A stretch of 13,285 nt of DNA from contig SOIA01000063.1 in NCBI GenBank assembly GCA_004378665.1, positions 1-13,285 of the forward strand, given 5' to 3'. Made by a program: the position numbers and the translations under genes. Origin of the DNA: Candidatus Aminicenantota bacterium. GTDB taxonomy: Bacteria > Acidobacteriota > Aminicenantia > Aminicenantales > Aminicenantaceae. The notes below the pieces were generated by a model. That model did not search any database and was not told where the DNA came from. It saw only the letters and a program-made list of their open reading frames with translations. This document shows positions 7,257 to 13,285 of this stretch, piece after piece (the stretch's first letter is position 1; each line of letters opens with the position of its first letter).

Positions 7257-8930
7257 TTATTTTTTCTTCCTGACGCTGCGGGAGCTTGAGGATGAACGGG
7301 AGGAGGAAGACGATCTCCGCGAGGAACTGGAAGAAGACCTGGACCGCGAGGTCGAGCTGATCCTTTTTGACCCTGAACGGCTGGAACTCCGGCTGGACGA
7401 GGAGCTGACTTTCCTTGTCTTGCTACTTGAGCTGTCTTTGGCAATGCGGTTGACAATAGAGTTCGATTTCCGTGTTTCTATTTTCCTCGGGTAATTCTTG
7501 GCACTGATTTTGGCTGAAGAAGGATACCCGTATTTGCCTTTCTCAACGGTTCTTTTAGAAGAAGAACTGGCTATCGATCCTTTCCCTGTGACGCTTTTTT
7601 CTGTTCTTTTAACATCCACAGATTCAGGATTCCGGCCCGTCGATTTTGACAGTCGTTTGGCCTCTCCACGTTCAGATGATCCCTCGATTTTCCTGAGCAG
7701 GATCTTATTGCTTTCCAGTCTTTCAGGAGTGATCTTACTCGCTTTCGGCCTGAGAGGCGGACGTTTACTGGAGAGACTGATTTTGCCGAGTTTTCTGACG
7801 GAATCTTCCCTCAGGGCAACCTTTGAGATCCTCGGGGCTTTGAGCTGATTTTTATGGATCACGGTGAGAGCGCGGGAGCCGTTAGGATAGTGTGATCCTC
7901 GGTAACGTGGGTAATAGTAATTGTTGATTATGACACCCGGATAACCGTAGTAACTCAGAGGTGCCCAGCCGCAGTAGCCGTAACCCCAGTACCAGTGAAT
8001 CCAGGCAGGCCCCCAAACGGTCGTGGGGATCCAATACCAGCCGAGGCCATACCGCCAGTGCCATCTTCCATAATGGAAAGTGCACCAGCCCCAGGGTTCA
8101 TAAGGAACCCAGGTCCAGCCGCAGAGAGGAATCCAGGTCCACCGGCCATCAAAATACGGACGCCAGAATGTGGAGACTCTCCCGGGAACCCAGACATAGC
8201 CGTAAGGAGAGATGTAGACCCAATCGCCGTAGCCAGCCAGTTCATACTCAAAATCTTCCAATTCTTCGGGGAGGTATCTCTTGGCCAGGTATTTTCGGAT
8301 CTCGGAATCCCTCTGAGTGCTCCATCTGTCGAAGCTGTCCTCAGCCACAGCCATGAATCGAGTCGGACGGGAGGTGAAACGGGCGTTGGAGACCTCGAGT
8401 CTCTGTTCGTTTTTGATCAAAACCGAGCCTGTTTCTCCAGCCGCTTCGACCATGCCTGAAAAGACGAATATCTCGGTCTTCCGGTTCTCTCTGACATCGA
8501 TCCTGTAGAGGCCGGCATCCAGGACATAAATCGAGACATCGGACGTGTGGATCTCGATATCTTTCTCTTCTTTTAATGACTTCACATGGAAGTAAGCATT
8601 TCCTGCCCAGATGCGGACTCGGACGAGGCCATAATCTTTTTTCGGCAAATTCATGAAATCAATTTTTGAATTTTTATCTAACCTGATGTAATTCCCTTTT
8701 CCCAGATAGATTTCCGCCCGTCCATCCGTTGTGCCCAGCCTGTCTCCTTCGGTGATCGGCGTGTTCACTTCCGCTTCCTCAAAACCGAGGTCAGCCGCCC
8801 TTTGAATGTACGTGGTTCCTGTTAGATAACTGAGCCTTGCGAACGAATTGTTCGTGTATTCCGTCTCTTCTGCAGACAATGGAGATAGAAAAATCAATAA
8901 CGCTGAAATCAAAAGGGCTGTTTTTTTCAT
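7257..8930 (-). CDS. Secreted FecR-domain/DUF6600-type protein with Ser/Arg-rich C-terminal tail
   Basis: A 557-residue exported protein of unknown function. Residues 1-20 are a signal peptide (MKKT, hydrophobic core, cleavage probably after PLSA). Residues about 30-195 resemble a FecR-type beta domain: SYLTGTTYIQR, ITEGDRLGTTDGRAEIYLGKGNYIRLD, then an IHTSDVSIYVLDAGLYRIDV stretch. Residues about 235-345 are extremely rich in Trp, Tyr and Gly (for example WVYISPYGYVWVPG, WRPYFDGRWTWIP, EPWGWCTFHYGRWHW), the repetitive pattern I associate with DUF6600. Residues 350-557 are strongly basic. The last 58 or so are about 60% Ser, interspersed with Arg, and end in RKKK. Cys270, Cys283 and Cys320 lie in the aromatic region. 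There is no sigma-factor partner nearby, so a role like the FecR anti-sigma sensor is not supported; a surface or cell-wall-associated role is inferred. The start has GGGAGAAG upstream. Confidence 0.8.
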   Translation of the reverse strand: MKKTALLISALLIFLSPLSAEETEYTNNSFARLSYLTGTTYIQRAADLGFEEAEVNTPITEGDRLGTTDGRAEIYLGKGNYIRLDKNSKIDFMNLPKKDYGLVRVRIWAGNAYFHVKSLKEEKDIEIHTSDVSIYVLDAGLYRIDVRENRKTEIFVFSGMVEAAGETGSVLIKNEQRLEVSNARFTSRPTRFMAVAEDSFDRWSTQRDSEIRKYLAKRYLPEELEDFEYELAGYGDWVYISPYGYVWVPGRVSTFWRPYFDGRWTWIPLCGWTWVPYEPWGWCTFHYGRWHWRYGLGWYWIPTTVWGPAWIHWYWGYGYCGWAPLSYYGYPGVIINNYYYPRYRGSHYPNGSRALTVIHKNQLKAPRISKVALREDSVRKLGKISLSSKRPPLRPKASKITPERLESNKILLRKIEGSSERGEAKRLSKSTGRNPESVDVKRTEKSVTGKGSIASSSSKRTVEKGKYGYPSSAKISAKNYPRKIETRKSNSIVNRIAKDSSSSKTRKVSSSSSRSSSRSGSKRISSTSRSRSSSSSSRRSSSSSRSSSSSRSVRKKK

Positions 8931-9062
8931 TTTTCTTCTCCCTTAATCCATTTCTTACAAATCACATCAAATCATTATGCAAATAATATGCCAATTCTTC
9001 TCCCCTTGAACCTGTAAGATATGAGGAGAATTTATGTCCTTATAAGATGACGGATGTCAGAA

Positions 9063-9090
9063 GATGGGGACGTTTGGGGTCAGGTCTCAA
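9063..9090 (+). other. G-rich interspersed-repeat-like motif at the 3' end of the deacetylase gene
   Basis: Read on the plus strand, the segment is GATGGGGACG, TTT and GGGGTCAGGTCTCAA in succession, ending 5 bases before the deacetylase stop codon. It has two GGGG runs in an otherwise AT-rich gap and resembles conserved motifs I recall next to Y1/REP-associated transposase genes in environmental bacteria. No transposase or second copy is present in this window. The label rests on recollection and composition only. Confidence 0.25.
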
Positions 9091-9095
9091 TTTTC

Positions 9096-10124
9096 CTATA
9101 ATTTCCAGAACTGCTTTTGGGTATCAAAGACCGGAGCCAGCTCTTTTTCAGTGATAGGGGAGATGTCTTCTCCGATCTGCGGTTTTTTTCCCTCTCCTCC
9201 AAGATACAGCAGGACCTGTTTGACTCCTTCACTGAGCCCTTGCAGGTCATAGCCTCCCTCGAGAGTGAACAAAATCCTGTCCTTCGAGAATTTATGAGCC
9301 ACGGACATGAGTTCTGAAGTGAAAGCTCCGAATCCATCCTCGCTGATCTGCATCCCTCCCAGGGGATCCGCCTTATAAATATCAAATCCAGCGGAGACAA
9401 GGATGAATTCCGGTTTGAAATCAGAGGCGATCGGGGCGAGGATTTTTCTGAATATGAAGAGATAGTCTTCGTCTGTCTTTCCCCCGGAAAGAGGGACATT
9501 GACGGTGAATCCCTTCCCCTTATCCTGGCCGATCTCGTCCCAGTATCCTGTTCCCGGATAATGAGGGAATTGATGAGTCGAGAAATACAGGACATCACTC
9601 CGGCTGTAGAAGGAATGCTGGGTTCCGTTTCCATGGTGAAGGTCCCAGTCGATCACCAGGATGCGCTTGATACCGTATTTATTGACCAGGTATTCAGCCC
9701 CGACAGCGACGTTGTTGAAGAGGCAGAAGCCCATGGCGCGGGAGGCTTCGGCATGATGGCCAGGAGGCCTGACGATGGCAAAACCGTTCTGGATCTTTCC
9801 ACTCATAACAAGGTCGATGGCTTTCAGAAGGCCTCCAGCCGCAAGCAGGGCGACCTCGTATGAGCGGGCAGAAGTGGCGGTGTCCGGGTCAAGCTGCATT
9901 TTTCCTTTACCGGAAGTTTCTTTAATGGTATTGACGTATGAAGAGGTGTGAACCATCTGGATTTCTTTTTCCTTGGCCAGACGGGGCTCTATCTCTGTGT
10001 ATGGAAAGGAGATGTCTTTTTCCACCATGCGGTAGATGGCTTCGATCCTTTTGGGATTCTCCACATGGAAGGCTCCCATGTCGTGCTCCATGTAACGCCA
10101 GTCCTTGACGATTCCTGTTTTCAT
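9096..10124 (-). CDS. Histone deacetylase/AcuC-family zinc amidohydrolase
   Basis: A 342-residue enzyme of the arginase/deacetylase fold that removes acetyl or acyl groups from amines such as acetyl-lysine using a zinc ion. Motifs are complete: RPPGHHAEASRAMGF with the His123-His124 pair, DWDLHHGNGTQ supplying ligands Asp161 and His163, YPGTGYWDEIG, SAGFDIYKADPLGG with the third ligand Asp248, and EGGYD with catalytic Tyr292. The wording is that of class II HDAC-like bacterial enzymes. The DPLGG loop carries Leu255 where polyamine-specific HDAC10 has Glu, which argues against a simple acetylpolyamine hydrolase. No signal peptide is present, so it is cytoplasmic. The start ATG overlaps the stop of the upstream SSS transporter as ATGA, with GGAGGG just upstream. 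Substrate and uptake may therefore be linked. Protein deacetylation, as for B. subtilis AcuC, is the alternative. Confidence 0.92.
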   Translation of the reverse strand: MKTGIVKDWRYMEHDMGAFHVENPKRIEAIYRMVEKDISFPYTEIEPRLAKEKEIQMVHTSSYVNTIKETSGKGKMQLDPDTATSARSYEVALLAAGGLLKAIDLVMSGKIQNGFAIVRPPGHHAEASRAMGFCLFNNVAVGAEYLVNKYGIKRILVIDWDLHHGNGTQHSFYSRSDVLYFSTHQFPHYPGTGYWDEIGQDKGKGFTVNVPLSGGKTDEDYLFIFRKILAPIASDFKPEFILVSAGFDIYKADPLGGMQISEDGFGAFTSELMSVAHKFSKDRILFTLEGGYDLQGLSEGVKQVLLYLGGEGKKPQIGEDISPITEKELAPVFDTQKQFWKL

Positions 10125-11554
10125 GCGGCCCTCCTGTTTTTAAAGAATGCACTCAATTTTTCCTGCGATGGCCTTGGTGTCATAAGACTGACTCCGATGA
10201 GAAGAGTGAGGGAACATATCAAAGCGGGGTAGATGGAAGGAATTCCCAGTGGAAGGTGTCCCAGAATTTTATTGATGACTTCCCATACAACCGTAGTGAC
10301 CAGCCCTCCCAGGATAGACAGGACTCCGCCCTGGACAGTGGCTCTTTTCCAGAAAAATACTGCGATCAAGGCCGGAGTGATCCCGGCTCCGTAGACCGTA
10401 TACGCGGCGTAAGCCGCATCCAGAATACGTGGAAAAAAGGATATCAGGGAATAGGCAATGAAGCCCAGGACAATAACTGTCAATCTCGAGTAGAAGATCA
10501 TCTTTTTATCTGATAGCTGAGGGTTGATGAACCGCTGGTAAACATCCCTGATCACGTTTGTGGCCGGAACCAGAAGGAAGCTGTTTGCCGTGGAGATGAT
10601 GATGGCCATTATGGCCACCAGCAGCAAACATCCCACAACAACAGGCACTCCCTTGTGGCCCACAAGGAGAAGGATCTTTCCCGCTTCTTTGGCTTCCAGA
10701 CCCTTGAAATAGCTGCTTCCGATAACAGCCAGACTCTGGAGGGCAACGCCGAGGAGGATGGCTCCCAGAATCCAGCCCACGACAGATTTTCTCGCTTCTT
10801 TCTCATCCCTTGCCGAGAAAAAGCGCTGATAGGTGTTTGCCATGCCCAAAGCCAGAAGGAAAGTGGGGACAAAATATCCCATGGCCTGAATCCAGGTCAT
10901 GTTGCCCAGGAAAGCGTGGCTTCTCGGGGTGATATTGGCAACGATGTACTCTATACCGCCCACATGCTTTATGAGAAATGGAACGGCAAGCAGGATTCCA
11001 GTGATCATGATGATCCCGTTAAAGATATCCAGGTAAGCCACAGAGATCATCCCGGCGAGCAGGGTGTAAGTGATGACAAATATGGCGACGATGATAATCC
11101 CGGATTCGATGGAAATCTTCCCTTCGGTGATGAGGTTCAACACCCAACCCCCACCCCGAAACTGGTAGCTGACAATAGTGACATAGGCTATGATCGTGGT
11201 GATCGTAGCCAGGATTCGGGCCCATTTGTTATACCTCGCTTCCAGGATATCCGGAACCGTGAACTGGCCGAACCTTCTGACTCTGGCGGCGATGAAAAAG
11301 ACGATGATGATACCCAGCCAGCCTCCGCTGCTTCCGATCAGTGAGGAATAACCATGGTTGTAGCTGAGGTCGGAAACACTGAAGATGTCTCCTGAGCCGA
11401 TCCAGGTGGCCAGAAGGGTTCCCACGAGGATTGGGGCTGTCAGCGTCCTCCCCGCAACAAGAAAATCTTCCTTTTTTTTCAGCCTTTTGGTCAGGTGAAG
11501 CCCGAAGAGAAAAAGGACGAAAAGGTAACCCAAAATTGTGAACAGATAGACCAT
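10121..11554 (-). CDS. Sodium:solute symporter (SSS) family transporter 1
   Basis: A 477-residue inner-membrane Na+-coupled importer of the SSS/SLC5 family, with about 13 hydrophobic helices expected from the pattern. Family landmarks are EDFLVAGRTL (29-38) after helix 1, TWIGSGDIFSVSDL with a Gly-rich segment, RRFGQFTVPDILEARY (93-108), TYQRFFSARDEKEAR (241-255), and STANSFLLVPATNVIRDVYQRF (321-342). Ser321/Thr322 in that last segment lie where SSS proteins contribute to the sodium site. The sequence is clearly paralogous to the next gene upstream, sharing TWIGSG, FGQ-T, DILE-RY, IVSYQF, ITPALIA and GIP-IYPAL. The ATG at 11554 has a modest AAGGAAG ribosome-binding site. Its stop overlaps the deacetylase start. 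The substrate cannot be read from the sequence; candidates include acetylated amino acids, carboxylates or peptides. Confidence 0.92.
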   Translation of the reverse strand: MVYLFTILGYLFVLFLFGLHLTKRLKKKEDFLVAGRTLTAPILVGTLLATWIGSGDIFSVSDLSYNHGYSSLIGSSGGWLGIIIVFFIAARVRRFGQFTVPDILEARYNKWARILATITTIIAYVTIVSYQFRGGGWVLNLITEGKISIESGIIIVAIFVITYTLLAGMISVAYLDIFNGIIMITGILLAVPFLIKHVGGIEYIVANITPRSHAFLGNMTWIQAMGYFVPTFLLALGMANTYQRFFSARDEKEARKSVVGWILGAILLGVALQSLAVIGSSYFKGLEAKEAGKILLLVGHKGVPVVVGCLLLVAIMAIIISTANSFLLVPATNVIRDVYQRFINPQLSDKKMIFYSRLTVIVLGFIAYSLISFFPRILDAAYAAYTVYGAGITPALIAVFFWKRATVQGGVLSILGGLVTTVVWEVINKILGHLPLGIPSIYPALICSLTLLIGVSLMTPRPSQEKLSAFFKNRRAA

Positions 11555-11685
11555 TTTCCCTGTTCTTCCTTTCTGTATTTTATGGAGATATCAGATTATT
11601 CATCTGGACCATTTTGTCCGATCAGACCGTTCAATCTGTTATCGAAGCTTTGTCGAGTTCTCTTTTTTTTGCTCGAATAATCCGG
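11555..11685. other. Gap between the two SSS genes with small inverted repeats
   Basis: This 131-bp gap lies upstream of SSS transporter 1 and contains two adjacent stems: CAGAT-TATTC-ATCTG (11592-11606) and GGAC-CATTTT-GTCC (11606-11619). Nearer the upstream gene, TCGAG and CTCGA flank a T-rich run (11653-11676). None is followed by a T-run in the direction of transcription, so they are not canonical terminators. They could be a regulator site or a processing structure between the cistrons. Confidence 0.3.
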
Positions 11686-13170
11686 TTAAGTCTGAGCCTT
11701 GTTCTTTTCAGGAAAGAATTGTTCCAATTCCTTAGGCGTTGGTTTTTTAGTCAGCAGGCTGACGGTAATCAACGCACCCAAGGAAATGGCCAGAGCAGGG
11801 TAGATGATAGGGATTCCCCAGGGGTCTCCGTCAGGGGCCAAGTGTGCGGGGAGGACTTCTGCCAATATTTTAAGACCGATGACGGCAACCATCCCGGAGA
11901 TGATGGAGGCCAGTCCTCCTGCCTTTGTCGTTCTTTTCCAGGCCAAAGCGGCAATGAGAGCGGGTGTGATAGCCACTCCGTAGATCGTATACGCAAAGTA
12001 AGCCATTCCGAGTACTGAGGTGAGTTTCATGGCAAGAAAAAAGGCAATCACGCCGAGAATGACGACGAAAATTTTCTGGAGAGCAACCATAGTGTTCTGC
12101 TTGGGTTCTGTCCTCTTAAAACGTTGATAGAGATCACGCATGATGGTTGTTGTCGGAGAAAGGAGGTAGTTCATACCTGTGGATATGACCACAGCACAGG
12201 CTGCGCCCAAAAGGAGTATTCCGACTGGGGCGGGAACCATGTGTTTGGCGGCCAGGAGCACGACTTTTCCGCCTTCCTTAGGGATGGTCAGGTCAATCTG
12301 GTCCTTGAATTTGCTGTAAGCGAGAACCGCAATGATTACCACAACAGTTTCCACGAGTACAGTCCCGATCGTCCAGAGGAGGACAGCTTTTTTAGCATCT
12401 TTGGGCGTTCTGGCACTGTAAAATTTTTGATACATGCTCTGCACACCCATTAAAAGAAGCATGGTGGCCAGGAAATAGCTGCCCACTTTGAGATAGGGAT
12501 GCGCTCCGAACTGTTCGTTGACTACGGCAAAATATCCAGGATCGAGTGTTTGGGTGACCTGTGCCCATCCTCCGGCAGCGAGATAAACAAAAGGGACAGC
12601 AAGCACACAGGCGAGAACGATGATGATCCCATTGGGTAAATCGGTGTAGGCAATGGCAATCATTCCACCGACGGCCGTGAAAAGGATAACGAAAGCCGCT
12701 GCAATGATCGTTCCCACAGAGCTGGGAATGGCTCCGTCTGAGGCCACGTTGAGGATAAAGCCTCCTGCGACAAACTGGTAGGAGACTATGGCGGTGAAGG
12801 AGATAATCAGAGCGATGGCTCCGACTATCCTCGCAGCCGGTCCATAGCGGACTTCGAGGATATCGCCGATGGTGTACTGGCCGAATGTCTGGATTTTTCC
12901 TGCCAGAAAATAGATAACGACAATTCCGACCCAGGCACCGGCTGCCAGCCAGAGAGCCGAGAAGCCAGCCTTGGAAGCGAATTCCGCCCCAGCGATAAAG
13001 GTGCCCGACCCGATCCAGGTGCAGATAAGCGTGAAAACCATGACCCCGGTTTTCAGGCTTCGGCCCGCAACCATGAAGTCTTCCTGGCTTTTAACGCGCC
13101 TGGCTCTGTAAAAGTTGAATCCCGTCAGGACTAAAAGATAGGCAAGAATTATCCAAAGATAAACAGACAT
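11686..13170 (-). CDS. Sodium:solute symporter (SSS) family transporter 2
   Basis: A 494-residue SSS/SLC5 family importer and the first gene of the apparent SSS-SSS-deacetylase operon. Landmarks are EDFMVAGRSL (30-39), CTWIGSGTFIAGAEF (50-64), FGQYTIGDILEVRYG (96-110), MYQKFYSARTPKDAKK (246-261) and STGMNYLLSPTTTIMRDLYQRF (330-351) with Ser330/Thr331 at the expected sodium site. About 13 transmembrane helices are expected. Compared with SSS transporter 1 it has extra residues in an extramembrane loop (SKFKDQIDLTIPKEGG, 286-301) and before the last helix (PAHLAPDGDPWG, 441-452). The substrates may therefore differ even though the core motifs are shared. The ATG at 13170 has a strong GGAGGG ribosome-binding site. 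A palindrome and a direct repeat lie 30-70 bp upstream and may control the operon. The substrate is unknown. Confidence 0.93.
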   Translation of the reverse strand: MSVYLWIILAYLLVLTGFNFYRARRVKSQEDFMVAGRSLKTGVMVFTLICTWIGSGTFIAGAEFASKAGFSALWLAAGAWVGIVVIYFLAGKIQTFGQYTIGDILEVRYGPAARIVGAIALIISFTAIVSYQFVAGGFILNVASDGAIPSSVGTIIAAAFVILFTAVGGMIAIAYTDLPNGIIIVLACVLAVPFVYLAAGGWAQVTQTLDPGYFAVVNEQFGAHPYLKVGSYFLATMLLLMGVQSMYQKFYSARTPKDAKKAVLLWTIGTVLVETVVVIIAVLAYSKFKDQIDLTIPKEGGKVVLLAAKHMVPAPVGILLLGAACAVVISTGMNYLLSPTTTIMRDLYQRFKRTEPKQNTMVALQKIFVVILGVIAFFLAMKLTSVLGMAYFAYTIYGVAITPALIAALAWKRTTKAGGLASIISGMVAVIGLKILAEVLPAHLAPDGDPWGIPIIYPALAISLGALITVSLLTKKPTPKELEQFFPEKNKAQT

Positions 13171-13201
13171 GGAACCCTCCTTCCTTTTTGGACCTTAGAG
13201 C

Positions 13202-13239
13202 TGTGAATCAATCCGATCACCCTGTTCACATGTGAATCA
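13202..13239 (-). promoter_or_regulatory. Putative operator upstream of the SSS-SSS-deacetylase operon
   Basis: TTCACATGTGAA at 13225-13236 is a perfect 12-bp palindrome. The nonamer TGTGAATCA, whose first six bases form the palindrome's right half, recurs exactly at 13202-13210 and 13231-13239, 29 bp apart. On the minus strand a CATAAT hexamer (13239-13244) immediately precedes the palindrome and could be a -10 element, which would suit repressor binding at the transcription start. The site lies 32-70 bp upstream of the first transporter's start codon. The regulator is not in the window. Confidence 0.35.
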
Positions 13240-13285
13240 TTATGGATATTTTTAATCTCATCCTGGATAATTTTTCGAGCTTGTT

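Noticed and set aside
7498..7848. A 116-codon open frame antisense to the FecR-type gene
   Set aside because: A shadow of the low-complexity basic region; the composition is explained by the Ser/Arg/Lys codons on the opposite strand.
8974..8987. ATTAT-GCAA-ATAAT inverted repeat upstream of the FecR-type gene
   Set aside because: Five-base arms of A and T in an AT-rich region are expected by chance, and no promoter hexamers with proper spacing frame it.
10655..11344. A 229-codon open frame antisense to SSS transporter 1
   Set aside because: Its highly charged Asp/Gln/His-rich composition is what the complement of a membrane-protein gene produces. It has no family motif, and the transporter frame is unambiguous.
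13202..13218. CRP-like site (TGTGA...TCAC) upstream of the transporter operon
   Set aside because: The half-sites are about 10 bp apart instead of the 6 bp of the CRP consensus. The perfect TTCACATGTGAA palindrome next to it is a better candidate.

Overview
The window looks like a stretch of chromosome from a Gram-negative-type, mid-GC bacterium. The evidence for an outer membrane is a FadL-type barrel ending in Phe. A DapF homologue and a class A penicillin-binding protein point to peptidoglycan synthesis. A secreted FecR/DUF6600-type protein, several Na+/solute symporters and an archaeal-looking thymidylate kinase would suit an uncultured Acidobacteriota/Aminicenantes-like lineage. That placement is an impression from family content, not a measured result.

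Layout, left to right. (1) On the + strand, the last codons of a probable Lon protease are followed after 18 bp by an OMPP1/FadL-family outer-membrane protein. (2) On the - strand, an anchored HtrA/Deg serine protease (498 aa) overlaps a diaminopimelate epimerase homologue (282 aa) by 4 bp; this pair converges on the FadL-type gene. (3) On the + strand, divergent from htrA, a thymidylate kinase is followed by an 871-aa PBP1A-type glycosyltransferase/transpeptidase. (4) On the - strand, a secreted FecR/DUF6600-type protein carries a Trp/Tyr-rich core and a very Ser/Arg-rich C-terminus. (5) On the - strand, an apparent operon reads SSS transporter 2, SSS transporter 1, then a histone-deacetylase-family zinc hydrolase. 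The last two overlap by 4 bp.

Functionally the left two thirds is mainly envelope housekeeping: protein quality control (Lon, HtrA), peptidoglycan precursor and polymer synthesis (DapF, PBP1A), an outer-membrane channel and a secreted surface protein, plus nucleotide metabolism (Tmk). The right third looks like a small catabolic or scavenging unit, in which two paralogous Na+-coupled importers are linked to a deacetylase-type enzyme.

The clearest oddity is in the DapF homologue. Both cysteines normally used as the paired acid/base catalysts are serines (Ser74 and Ser226), while the substrate-binding residues look intact. Other points are an in-frame 33-bp triple tandem repeat inside PBP1A, loss of a normally basic residue in its glycosyltransferase site, an exported SR-like tail, and a palindrome plus direct repeat upstream of the transporter operon. 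I saw no RNA genes, CRISPR arrays, intact insertion sequences or convincing intrinsic terminators, and no intergenic gap exceeds 300 bp.
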